A stretch of DNA of 32,226 nt from contig JAIVJS010000029.1 of NCBI GenBank assembly GCA_020199905.1, forward strand, positions 1-32,226, given 5' to 3'. The stretch is from Acidobacteriota bacterium. Its GTDB lineage: Bacteria; Acidobacteriota; Thermoanaerobaculia; UBA5066; Gp7-AA6. Made by a program: the position numbers and the translations under genes. This document shows, in pieces, positions 15,633 through 24,268 of the stretch; the stretch's first letter is position 1; each line of letters opens with the position of its first letter. The notes under the pieces were generated by a model, which saw only the letters and a list, made by a program, of their open reading frames with translations, searched no databases and was not told where the DNA came from.

Positions 15633-16895
15633 TCACTGTTTCGAGGAGCGGCGCGAGGCCTGGACTGAAGCGGGAAGGGGAGCGACGCCGGGCTCTCCAT
15701 TGGCCAGGCGCCTCATGACTTCGCCGGTGAACGCTTCGCCGCCGATCGACGGGGTCAGGATCACCTGCACCTTGTCTGAGAGCCGGTCGGCGAACGTCTT
15801 CGGAATGAGGAGCGGGTTGGCGGAGACGAGCTCGGCCTCGCGGCGAAGACCTTCGAACTGCGCCAGAGACGTCGCGCGGATCGAATACGCCTCGGCGTCG
15901 GCGATCAGCTTGCGGCGCTGCACTTCGGCGTCCGCCTGAATCCTCGTGACTTCGGCCTCGGACCGGGCGCGCTCGACGCGCGTCTGCCGCTCGCCCTGCG
16001 CCTCGAGCTTCTTCTGCTCGATCTCTTTTTCCTTGAGCGTCAGGATGTACTTCATGGCGTCCGACTCGGCGCGCGCCCCGATCAGCCGCTGCGAAGCGGC
16101 CGCTTCCGCCTGCTTGACCACCGCGACCTTCTGCGCCTCGGCCTCCAGCTTCGCCTTCTCGATTTCCTTCTCCTTCAGGCGAAGCGTCACCGCCATGCGA
16201 TCCGTGCTCTGGACCTCGTCGACGAACGCGACGCGTCCCCGCTCGTACTCGGCCGGAAGAACCACGTTGGCGACCAGGACGTCTTTCAGGACGACGCCGC
16301 TCTCGGCGAGGCGGGCCCGGGCCGTCCGGCCGGAGATCGCGGCGATCTCTTCGCGCCCTTCGCCGACGAGCTTCGTCACGTCGTAGCGCGACGCGGAGGA
16401 CCGGAATGCGGCGGCGAGTATCGGGGCGACGAGCTCGCGCTCCGGGTTGGGCGGAAGGGCCGCCCACGAAGACAGCAGCCGGCTCCGGTCGATCGCCCAC
16501 CGCGCCTGCACGGTCATCCGGGCCACGACCCCCTCGCGCGTCGACACCGAGAAGCTCCCCTCCGGACCGGTCAGGAGCTGGTCGGAGACGCGAACGTCAT
16601 GTATCTCGTAGAGCGCGCGCGGGCGGAAGTGCGCGCCGGGCGGAAGGGTCTCGAGGCTCCCGGTGAACCGGCTGACCGAGATTCCGGCGTGCCCCGGGTC
16701 CACCGTTCGAAAGCTGCCGTGCAGAAACACGAGCGCGCAGACGACGGCGACGAGGACCGCCAGCCCGAGAAGCAGCCTGCGCGTCGGGATCTCGGGCCCG
16801 GCCCAGCCCGGCCGCGGAAATCCGTCCAGAACGCCGCCCTGGCGGCGGACCAGACGTGGACGGGGAAGATCAGCGACAGCAGCTGCCGCCACTCG
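15633..16895 (-). CDS. SPFH/Band 7 (prohibitin-like) membrane protein
   Basis: An N-terminal membrane helix (RRLLLGLAVLVAVVCALVFLHG) is followed by the SPFH domain (TVDPGHAGISVSRFTGSLETL, then YEIHDVRVSDQ) and a long coiled coil rich in Lys, Glu and Ala (TLRLKEKEIEKAKLEAEAQK, AEAAASQRLIGARAESDAMK). Such proteins form ring-like membrane scaffolds. The start is doubtful: no ATG lies near the helix. The choice is GTG 16895 (420 residues), a CTG at 16829, or a distant ATG at 16997, and the last part of the 5' end runs antisense to a broken gene at 16824-17018. The original start may have been lost at this junction. Confidence 0.82.
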   Translation of the reverse strand, partial: RVAAAAVADLPRPRLVRRQGGVLDGFPRPGWAGPEIPTRRLLLGLAVLVAVVCALVFLHGSFRTVDPGHAGISVSRFTGSLETLPPGAHFRPRALYEIHDVRVSDQLLTGPEGSFSVSTREGVVARMTVQARWAIDRSRLLSSWAALPPNPERELVAPILAAAFRSSASRYDVTKLVGEGREEIAAISGRTARARLAESGVVLKDVLVANVVLPAEYERGRVAFVDEVQSTDRMAVTLRLKEKEIEKAKLEAEAQKVAVVKQAEAAASQRLIGARAESDAMKYILTLKEKEIEQKKLEAQGERQTRVERARSEAEVTRIQADAEVQRRKLIADAEAYSIRATSLAQFEGLRREAELVSANPLLIPKTFADRLSDKVQVILTPSIGGEAFTGEVMRRLANGEPGVAPLPASVQASRRSSKQ

Positions 16896-17018
16896 CACAA
16901 GTCGGCGATCGAGCACGCCGGGAAGAAGCTGTCGGGTCGGGGCAGGCGACTGACGACAGGATCCGGATCTCGAGCCTCCAGGCCGCGGGCAAGGCAAGGT
17001 CCTGGAGACGATTTCTAA
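16824..17018 (+). pseudogene. Small secreted protein remnant (TWTGKISDSSC type)
   Basis: The frame VQNAALAADQTWTGKISDSS resembles the end of a signal peptide plus the start of a small exported protein type I associate with Acidobacteriota. After SHKSA it jumps straight to IEHAGKKL, the near-C-terminal part. A further frameshift at about 16935 is needed to read the expected end, SGQATDDRIRISSLQAAGKA. The signal-peptide start and the middle are both missing. It is antisense to the 5' end of the SPFH gene. Family recognition is from memory of the motif, so moderate confidence only. Confidence 0.5.
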
Positions 17019-17084
17019 GCGAAGTCTTCGGTCCCGGGGATCGACCCGGAGAAGCTGGTAGGTTCCTGCCCTGGTGATGACTTT

Positions 17085-17320
17085 TCAGGAGAACCGAAGG
17101 CGTTCCCGCCGCGCGGGAAGACGCAGCACCCGTCTGATGACGACATCGTCCTGCGGGTCAAAGCCGGGGAAACCGAGCTCTTCGCCCGGCTCGTCCGTCG
17201 GTACAAGCCCACGCGTACCGCACCGTCTTCGTCCTTCGCGAGGTGGAGGAGCTCTCGACGCGCGAGACCGCCGAGTCCCTGGAGGCGCCCGGTGCGACCG
17301 CATGGTGGAAGCGGTCATGA
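17085..17320 (+). pseudogene. ECF sigma factor remnant (region 2 start joined to region 4)
   Basis: One frame encodes DDDIVLRVKAGETELFARLV followed by RRYKP, the beginning of sigma region 2. The next frame, starting within a few bases, encodes AYRTVFVLREVEELSTRETA and ESLE, the core of region 4, ending at TGA 17318-17320. About 90 residues between them are absent and the frame shifts at the join. There is no clear start codon. It cannot work as a sigma factor. Confidence 0.7.
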
Positions 17321-17371
17321 TCCGGATCGCCTCTCCCGTCCTCTGAGCGCGAGCGGATCGCCGAAATCACG

Positions 17372-17964
17372 ATGCCCATGAAAGAGTCTCCGCATCCCGC
17401 GCCGGACGCCGCCGCACCCGATGACGAGCTGGTCGCCCTGAACCCCGACCACCCGGGGTTCCGGGATCCCGTCTATCGCGCCTCTCCGCGCTCGGCCGCG
17501 GCGTCTTCCGCTCGACGCAGTACATGCGCCACCACAGCATGCCGCTGTACACGCCCGAGCCCGACGTGATCCACGAGCTGGTCGGGCATGCGACGAGCTT
17601 TCTCGCGCCCGAGATCGTGCATCTCTCCCGGTCCTTCGGCGAAGCGGCGCTCCGGGCGGACCCGGAGACGCTGAGCCGGATCGAGCGTCTGTACTGGTAC
17701 ACGCTCGAATTCGGGGTCGCGCTCGAAAACGGCGAGGTCAAGGCCTACGGCGCGGGTCTGCTCTCTTCCTACGGCGAGCTCGGCGATCTCGGGCGGCGCG
17801 CGTCGCTTCTTCCCTTCGATCTGGAGGCCATGGCTCGCACCCCGTACGACCCCACCGACTACCAGAAGGTGCTCTTCGTCGCGCCGAGCTTCGAGGAGAT
17901 GGTCCGCCGGCTCGAGGAGTGGCTCGCCGCGGCGGGGCGGCGGCCGGAGGAAGCGGGCCCCTGA
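17372..17964 (+). pseudogene. Aromatic amino acid (phenylalanine 4-) hydroxylase, internally deleted
   Basis: ATG 17372 opens an N-terminus with LVALNPDHPGFRDPVYRA. The frame then breaks and the protein resumes in another frame at LSALGRGVFRSTQYMRHHSM, continuing LYTPEPDVIHELVGHATSFL, IERLYWYTLEFGV and YGAGLLSSYGEL to a normal C-terminus. The iron ligands are present: both His of HELVGH and the Glu of TLEFG. About 80 or more residues between the two parts, including much of the pterin-binding half, are lost. The intact enzyme would hydroxylate phenylalanine to tyrosine with tetrahydrobiopterin. Could be a real deletion or a consensus error. Confidence 0.75.
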
Positions 17965-17991
17965 CGCCGGCGTCGGCTCGTCCTCGCTTCA

Positions 17992-17997
17992 TATAAT
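17992..17997 (+). promoter_or_regulatory. TATAAT box, probable leaderless promoter
   Basis: A perfect TATAAT ends 9 bp before the GTG start of the VPS10-like gene, in otherwise very GC-rich DNA. This spacing would place the transcript start at or beside the GTG. No convincing -35 box and no ribosome site are visible, which agrees with a leaderless mRNA. Confidence 0.5.
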
Positions 17998-18006
17998 CCC
18001 CGGCCA

Positions 18007-21000
18007 GTGCGTTTTCTCTCAGTGCTGTGCGCGGTCGCTGCGCTCGCGGGGCCGGCGCCCCTCCGGCCGCCCGATCCCTCGCTCTTCTCCGGCATGCGGT
18101 GGCGGCTGATCGGCCCTTTCCGCGGCGGGAGTCCCGGGCGAGCCCGACCATTTCTATTTCGGGGCGGTCGGCGGCGGCGTCTGGGAGACGAAGAACGCGG
18201 GACGCACCTGGGCGCCGATCTTCGACTCTCAGCCGATCGCTTCGATCGGAGCCATCGCGGTGGCGCCTTCCCGTCCGAAGACCCTCTACGTGGGGTCCGG
18301 AGAGGCCGACATGCGGTCGGACATCTCGCACGGCAACGGCGTCTACAAGTCTCTCGACGGAGGCCGGACCTGGGCGTGCGTCGGCCTCTCCGACACGAGA
18401 CAGATCGGGAAGATCCTCGTCGATCCGCGCGACCCGGACCGCGTCTTCGTCGCAGCTCTCGGACATGGATACGGCCCGAACTCCGAGCGCGGTGTCTTCC
18501 GCTCGCGGGACGGGGGGAAGACGTGGTCGCGCGTGCTCTTCAAAGACGAGCACACCGGGGCGATCGACCTCGCCTTTTCTCCCGGCAATACCCGGACGAT
18601 CTTCGCGGCGCTCTGGCAGACGCGCCGGCCTCCCTGGAACGTGTACGCGCCGTCGAACGGTCCGGGCAGCGGTCTCCATCGGTCAGACGACGGCGGCGAT
18701 ACCTGGAAGCCCGTGCGAGGCAGCGGGTTACCGGAGGAAAAGCTGGGCCGCATCGGTCTCGCGTTCGCGCCGTCTGATCCCGCCCGGCTGTATGCGATGG
18801 TCGACGCGAAGGAAGGCGGGCTCTACGCCTCGCGCGACGGCGGCGCCACGTGGAAGCGCGCCTCCTCCGACCCCCGGATCTGGGGACGCGGCTGGTACTT
18901 CGCCGGCGTCACCGTGGATCCCGGCAACGCCGACGTCGTCTATGCGTGCAACACGTCGATCTACCGGTCGACGGATGGAGGCGCGACGTTCCTCCCGATG
19001 AAGGGGGACCCGACCGGAGACGATTTCCACGAGCTCTGGATCGACCCGGCGAATCCGCGGCGCATGATCACCGCGTCCGACCAGGGCACCGTGATCAGCG
19101 TGGACGGCGGAGAGACGTGGAGCTCCTGGTACAACCAGCCGACCGCTCAGCTCTACCACGTGATCACCGACGACCGGTTCCCCTACTGGGTCTACGGCGC
19201 GCAGCAGGACAGCGGGGCCGTTGCCGTTCCCTCCCGCACCGATTACCCGAGCATCATGCTGCGGGACTGGCGGCCGATCGCCGCCGGGGGAGAAAGCGGA
19301 ACGATTGCCCCGGACCCGACCGACTCGAACATCGTCTTCGGCGGCACGGTCGGCCGCTTCGACTCTACGACGCTCGGCGAGCAGGATCTGAATCCTGTGC
19401 TCGCGCACCCCGGCGATTACCGCGGCGAATGGACGCTGCCGCTGACGTTTTCTCCCCGCAACCCGAAGGCGCTCTATTTCGGAAACCAGTTTCTGTTCCG
19501 GACGACGGACGGGGGACGGCACTGGTCGAAGATCAGCCCGGATCTGACTCGCGACGCCCCGGGAGCCCCCGAGACACTCGTCGCCGCCGACGCGTCGAAC
19601 AGCGCCACGCCCGGTCCGCGGCGCGGCGTCGTTTATGCGATCGCCCCCTCGCCGCTTCGAGACGGTCTCATCTGGTGCGGGACGGACGACGGCCTCGTCT
19701 GGATCACCCGCGACGAAGGCGCTCACTGGGCCGACGTCACTCCGGCCGCGCTGACCCCGTGGTCGAAAGTCGGGATCCTGGAGGCTTCCCGGTTCGATCC
19801 CGAAACGGCCTATGCGGCGGTGGACCGCCATCGCCTGGACGATCTGCGTCCCTGGATCTACCGCACCCGCGACGGAGGCAGGACGTGGGCGCCGATCACG
19901 CGCGGCATTCCCGAGGCGAGCTTCGTCAACGTCGTGCGGGAGGACCCCGTCCGCCGGGGCCTGCTCTATGCCGGGACGGAGACAGGGGTCTACGTGTCCT
20001 TCGACGAGGGCGAGCAGTGGCAGCCGCTTCAGTTGAACCTGCCGCCCTGCTCGATCCGGGACATCGCGACCCGCAACAACGACCTCGTCGTGGCAACGCA
20101 CGGCCGGTCCTTCTGGATCCTCGACGACCTGACGCCGCTCCAGCAGCTGGACGCGAAGGCCGCGGAGGCGGGAGCCTGGCTCTTCTCCCCGCGCAACGCC
20201 GTGCGTTTTCATCCGGCCCCGTTCCAGGGAACGCCGGAGCCCCGGGACGAACCGGCCGGCCAGAATCCCCCGGCCGGCGCGCTGATCGACTACGTGCTGC
20301 GGCCGCGCTCCGGGTCGCCCGTGCGTCTTGAAATTTTCGACCCGCGCGGGACGCTCGTGCGCCGCTGGTCGAGCGACGACCCGCGGCCGGGTCCGGACCT
20401 GCAGAAGATCTCATCGACGCCGGACTGGGTCTCCGCCCTCGAAGTGCCCGAGGCTTCCGCCGGGATGCATCGATTCGTCTGGGACTTGCGATACGCGGCG
20501 CCCGACGAGCTGCGCGCCCGCCGCGGCGCCTCCCGCTCCGGGGTGTGGGCGCCTCCCGGTCGCTACGCGGTGCGCCTGACGGCGGCGGGACGCACCTCGA
20601 CGGCTCCGCTGACGGTGGTGCGGGACCCGCGAATCAAGGCGAGCGATGCGGACCTCCAGCTCCAGTTCGACCTGGCGCGGAAGATCGAAGCGGAGCGCGT
20701 CGCGGTCGCGGGGGCTCTTGCCCGCGCCGCAAAGCTGAAAGGGGCGGCCGGCGGAGCGGCGCCGCCGGCTGCCGAGGCCGCCGCGACTCCTCTCGACGAG
20801 ATCGTGGGGACGGCCGATCCCCTGCTCGAGGACTACCAGCCGGCGACCGGGATTCCGATGACCCTGCAGAGAGCGGCGACGTCGCTTCTGAGACTGCAGG
20901 ACGCCGTCGAGAGCGCCGACGCGGCGCCGACGCCCGACGCCGTCGCGGCGTTTTCCCTCCGCCGGGACGCGGCACGGGCGGCGCTGCGGCGCTTCGAGGT

Positions 21001-21025
21001 TGCCGCCGCGAAGGTCCAGCACTGA
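18007..21025 (+). CDS. VPS10/sortilin-like BNR-repeat exoprotein, frameshifted near 18131
   Basis: A signal peptide (RFLSVLCAVAALAGPAP) and the conserved start FSGMRWRLIGPFRGG lie in one frame. From about 18133 the same protein goes on in another frame as GEPDHFYFGAVGGGVWETKN, then runs unbroken to 21025 (the longest open part, 18260-21025, is 921 residues). Repeated BNR/Asp-box blades are obvious: SLDGGRTW, SRDGGKTW, SDDGGDTW, SRDGGATW, STDGGATF, TTDGGRHW, TRDGGRTW. The C-terminus has a fibronectin-like segment (PVRLEIFDPRGTLVRRWSSD) and a helical tail. Relative to usual family members, about 20 bp are missing after FRGG. Family members are large secreted beta-propellers of unknown substrate. 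The stop TGA lies in a heptamer array. Confidence 0.85.
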
Positions 21026-21061
21026 AACCGAAAACTGAGAACTGAGGACTGAAGACTGTCT
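21021..21061. repeat. Heptamer array, ACTGAAA family
   Basis: Units ACTGAAA, (6-nt CCGAAA), ACTGAGA, ACTGAGG, ACTGAAG, ACTGTCT in tandem. The first unit contains the stop codon of the VPS10-like gene (21023-21025). The last base abuts the stop of the regulator remnant on the minus strand. Confidence 0.75.
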
Positions 21062-21266
21062 CACCTCTTCCCCGCTTCGTGCCACCGGATCCATTCCCTG
21101 ACCAGCGCCAGGCTCTGGAGGGAGAGCCGGTAGATGTGCTGGCGCCCCTCGCGCCGCCGGACGAGGAGCCCGTGGTCTCGACGCGCAGGTGCCGGCTGAC
21201 GGCCGGCCACTTCGGGTGAAACCGCCCGGCGATCTCTTTCCATTCGAACGTCTCGATGAAGGTCAC
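21061..21266 (-). pseudogene. ArsR-like helix-turn-helix regulator remnant
   Basis: From GTG 21266 the frame encodes TFIETFEWKEIAGRFHPKWP and AVSRHLRV, a recognition helix-turn-helix like that of ArsR regulators. The frame then shifts near 21180 and the wing and C-terminus follow in another frame: DHGLLVRRREGRQHIYRLSL, ending WIRWHEAGKR. Loss of about four bases at the join would explain it. The first helices of the domain are also missing. Not functional as read. Confidence 0.65.
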
Positions 21267-21287
21267 GGTGCCAAAGGGAGAAGAGAC

Positions 21288-21322
21288 GGGAGCCGGGAAT
21301 CGGAAATCGGGAATCGGGAATT
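21288..21322. repeat. Heptamer array, GGGAATC family
   Basis: Five tandem units: GGGAGCC, GGGAATC, GGAAATC, GGGAATC, GGGAATT. A shorter stretch related to the ACTGAAA family (CAACTGAAAACT) follows at about 21363. The spacer 21267-21528 contains no gene that I recognise, only these repeats. Confidence 0.75.
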
Positions 21323-21470
21323 CAAATCGAGGAGACCGCAGACTCGAAACACCAACAACGGACAACTGAAAACTCATAGCGGATGAGGGACAACCTCCCT
21401 CGACGGATCGGCCCGGCCCGACCAATGGCATGGTGTTTTCCGTCAACCGAATCGGACCTGGCCTCCCTTC

Positions 21471-21498
21471 GTTTCCCGTTTCCCGTCTCCCGATTCCC
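21471..21498. repeat. Heptamer array, GGGAATC family (reverse orientation)
   Basis: Four tandem units GTTTCCC, GTTTCCC, GTCTCCC, GATTCCC, the complement of GGGAAAC/GGGAATC. It lies 31 bp before the start of the ABC transporter gene, so it is in the leader or promoter zone. Confidence 0.75.
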
Positions 21499-21528
21499 GG
21501 CCCCTTTCCCGTCTATGATCCCGCCTTC

Positions 21529-22458
21529 ATGACGCCGCCCCCCCTCGAGGTCCGGGACCTGAAGAAGTCCTTCGGAGGGATCGTCGCGCTCGATGGGGTC
21601 TCACTCGAGATGCCGCCCGGCGAGATCCTCGGGCTGCTCGGGCCCAACGGCGCGGGGAAGACCACCCTGGTGCGAAGCGTGGTCGGACGGGTGGTGCCGG
21701 ACTCCGGGAGCCTCCGCGTCTTCGGGCAGCCGCCGGAGCACCCGGACGCCGTCGCCTCGCGGGGCTGGGTCCCCCAGGAGATCTCGCTCTATCCGCTGCT
21801 GACTCCCCGCGAGAACCTGTGGACGTTCGGCCGCTACCAGGGACTCTCGGGCGCGGAGCTCGACTCGGCGATCGACCGAAGCCTCGAATGGAGCGGCCTC
21901 GCGGACCGCGCGAAAGACAGGACGTCGAGCCTGTCCGGCGGGATGCGGCGGCGCTTGAACATGGCGGCCGGTACGATCCATTCGCCGAAGCTGCTCCTGC
22001 TGGACGAGCCGACCGTCGGGGTCGATCCGCAGTCCCGGGAGCGGATCTACACGATGATCGCCGAGCTCAAGGCGCGCGCCGTCTCGCTCGTCTACACGAC
22101 GCACTACATGGAGGAAGCGGAGCGGCTCTGCGACCGCATCGCGATCATCGACCACGGCCGGATCATCGCGGCCGGAACGCGCGACGCGCTCGTCCGTTCG
22201 ACTCTCGGCGTGAACCAGACCGTCCGTATCGACGCGGACGCGCCAATCGCGCCGGCGCTGCGGGAAAAACTCGAACGCGTCGGAGCGAAGGTCGACGGGC
22301 TCCGGGTGCTCCTGCTCGCGGACGACCCGCCGAAGCAGATCCGCGACCTGCTCGAGGCCTTCCATGGGGAGAACGCGGGTGTCGCGGACCTGACGCTGAA
22401 GCATGCGACCCTCGAGGAAGTTTTTCTGAACCTGACGGGCCGGGAGCTGCGCGAATGA
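21529..22458 (+). CDS. ABC transporter ATP-binding protein (ABC-2 exporter)
   Basis: 309 residues from ATG 21529 (MTPPPLEVRDLKKSFGG). Walker A GPNGAGKTT, Q-loop in VPQEISLYPLLTPRENL, signature LSGGMRRRLNMA, Walker B LLLLDEPTVGVDP and the switch His in VYTTHYMEE are all intact. The C-terminal extension (HATLEEVFLNLTGRELRE) is typical of DrrA/CcmA-type exporters. The stop overlaps the permease start (ATGA). It powers export of an unknown drug, lipid or polymer. Confidence 0.93.
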   Translation: MTPPPLEVRDLKKSFGGIVALDGVSLEMPPGEILGLLGPNGAGKTTLVRSVVGRVVPDSGSLRVFGQPPEHPDAVASRGWVPQEISLYPLLTPRENLWTFGRYQGLSGAELDSAIDRSLEWSGLADRAKDRTSSLSGGMRRRLNMAAGTIHSPKLLLLDEPTVGVDPQSRERIYTMIAELKARAVSLVYTTHYMEEAERLCDRIAIIDHGRIIAAGTRDALVRSTLGVNQTVRIDADAPIAPALREKLERVGAKVDGLRVLLLADDPPKQIRDLLEAFHGENAGVADLTLKHATLEEVFLNLTGRELRE

Positions 22459-23732
22459 TCCTGGCGATCGCGAAGAGCCGCCTCTGGAATCTCCGGCACG
22501 ACCGCGCCGCTTTCGTGCTCGCCTTCATCGTACCGATCGTCTTCTTCTCGATCTTCGCGTCGATTTTCGGGCGCAGCAGCGGGCGCGCGACCACGGCGGC
22601 CGTTCGTCTCGCGGTCGTGGACGAGGACCAGAGCGCGAACTCCCGGCGATTCCTGGCCGCGCTCCGGGCCGAGAGCGCCCTGAAGGTATCGGACGCTCCC
22701 CGGGCGGAATCCGGGGCTTCCGTGCGCTACACGGCGGCGAGCGCCGAGGCGGCGGTGCGCGCGGGAGAGCTGCCGGTCGCCCTGGTCGTGCCGAAAGGGT
22801 TCGGTCAGAGCGCGATCGGCTTCGGGCCCGCCGCGGACCGCGCGAAGCTCGTCATTCTTTCGGACCCCAGCGATCCGATCGCGCCGCAGGTGCTGGCGGG
22901 GCTCCTCCAGAAGGTCGCCATGACCGCCATGCCGGACGTGATGGCCCGCGGCGGGATCGACGCCCTCGACCGCTGGGGCGGAAATCTGACGCCCGAACAG
23001 CGCCAGAGGCTGGAAGAGAACGTTCGCGGTCTGAGCGAACGGCCCGCCCCTTCCCCCTCCGGCGGCGCCGGGGGGGGCGCGGGCCTCGTCGAGGTGACGC
23101 GGCGCGACGTCCTGGGGCAGAAGAAGGGCAACCCGATGATCGCGTTCTACGCCGCCGGGATCGGCGTGATGTTTCTCCTTTTTTCCGCGGCGGGAGCGGG
23201 GGGCGCGCTGATCGAGGAAGCCGAGACCGGCACCCTGGACCGCATCCTCTCGACGAGGGTGTCGATGTCGAGGCTCCTGGCGGGCAAGCTCGTTTATCTC
23301 GCCGGGATCGCCGCCACGCAGCTCACCGTGATGTTCCTCTGGGGGGCGCTCGTCTTCGGCCTGTCGATGAAGGGGCACTGGACCGGCTTCTTCATCATGA
23401 CGGTCTCGACGGCGCTGGCCGCCTCGACGTTCGGGCTCCTGCTCGCGGCGTTGAGCCGCTCGCGCATGCAGCTCGTCGCGCTGTCGAACCTGACGGTCCT
23501 CGCGATGTCGGCCGTGGGCGGGAGCATGTTTCCGCGCTTCCTGATGCCCGAGATCATGCAGAAGATCGGGCTGATCACCTTGAACGCCTGGGCGATCGAC
23601 GGCTTTCAGAAGGTCTTCTGGCGCGAAGAGCCGCTGACCCGCCTCTGGCCGCAGGTCCTGGTGCTCTGCGCGATCTCGGTCGTCTTCTTCGCCCTGGCGC
23701 GCCGCGTCGCCCGGCGGTGGGAGGCGATTTAG
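22455..23732 (+). CDS. ABC-2 type permease
   Basis: 425 residues, coupled by ATGA to the ATPase gene. Topology is typical: one N-terminal membrane helix (AFVLAFIVPIVFFSIFASIF), an extracellular domain of about 180 residues with an acidic VVDEDQSANSRRFLAAL start, then five helices from MIAFYAAGIGVMFLLFSAAG to VLVLCAISVVFFALARRVAR. The segment EEAETGTLDRILSTRVSMSR is the usual ABC-2 signature. The substrate is not predictable. The likely exporter is two ATPases and two permeases. Confidence 0.93.
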   Translation: MILAIAKSRLWNLRHDRAAFVLAFIVPIVFFSIFASIFGRSSGRATTAAVRLAVVDEDQSANSRRFLAALRAESALKVSDAPRAESGASVRYTAASAEAAVRAGELPVALVVPKGFGQSAIGFGPAADRAKLVILSDPSDPIAPQVLAGLLQKVAMTAMPDVMARGGIDALDRWGGNLTPEQRQRLEENVRGLSERPAPSPSGGAGGGAGLVEVTRRDVLGQKKGNPMIAFYAAGIGVMFLLFSAAGAGGALIEEAETGTLDRILSTRVSMSRLLAGKLVYLAGIAATQLTVMFLWGALVFGLSMKGHWTGFFIMTVSTALAASTFGLLLAALSRSRMQLVALSNLTVLAMSAVGGSMFPRFLMPEIMQKIGLITLNAWAIDGFQKVFWREEPLTRLWPQVLVLCAISVVFFALARRVARRWEAI

Positions 23733-23757
23733 ACGGTTATCATTTATCGGTCCCGGG

Positions 23758-24249
23758 TCACGCGCGCACCATGTCGATCATCCGTTGCAGCACGGCGATG
23801 ACGCCCGTCCACTCGTTCCAGACCTCGGGGAAGACGTTCGCCTCGCGCATCGCCCGGTCGGTTGCCTGCGCGTCGCGGATCAGTTCGTTCATCGAAGCGC
23901 GGAGGTCCTGGCGGGTCTGGATGTCGCCGTTCTCATAGCGATCGTGGAATTCCCGGGCCTCGTCGCTGAAGTGGTGGATGCGCCCGAAGAACTCCTGCTC
24001 CCGGCCTCCGTAGCTCGCGCTTCGACGTTCGGCGATGCGGTGCGCGCGAGCCGCGCGATCGTCGAGCTCGTGCGCGAGGCGTGCAAACTGTTCCCGGGCG
24101 TAACCGTAGTCCTGCGTGCGAGGGGGATAGTAGGGATGGCCGTAGGGGCTCGGATCGTCGTAAGGACCCGAAACCGTGCCGACGCAGCCCGCGCTGACGA
24201 GCACGAGGGCGCCCAAACCCGAGATCCAGTGCGCGATTCTTCTCTTCAT
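23758..24249 (-). CDS. Lipoprotein with single helical domain (paralogue of the next gene)
   Basis: 163 residues with a lipoprotein signal (LGALVLVSAGC), a short Pro/Tyr-rich linker (YGHPYYPPRTQDYG), and a helical domain from about 50 on: ARLAHELDDRAARAHRIAER, FFGRIHHFSDEAREFHDR, ANVFPEVWNEWTGVIAVLQR. The domain aligns by eye with both halves of the neighbouring 312-residue protein, notably NVFPE-V/L-x2-E/D-W. A good ribosome site (AAGGAGAACCGCC) precedes ATG. Membrane-anchored; function unknown. Confidence 0.8.
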   Translation of the reverse strand: MKRRIAHWISGLGALVLVSAGCVGTVSGPYDDPSPYGHPYYPPRTQDYGYAREQFARLAHELDDRAARAHRIAERRSASYGGREQEFFGRIHHFSDEAREFHDRYENGDIQTRQDLRASMNELIRDAQATDRAMREANVFPEVWNEWTGVIAVLQRMIDMVRA

Positions 24250-24268
24250 GGCGGTTCTCCTTTCGTGA

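Noticed and set aside
14266..15939. A plus-strand open frame of 557 codons
   Set aside because: Antisense to the SH3-like and SPFH genes, both of which have signal peptide or helix, ribosome site or domain evidence.
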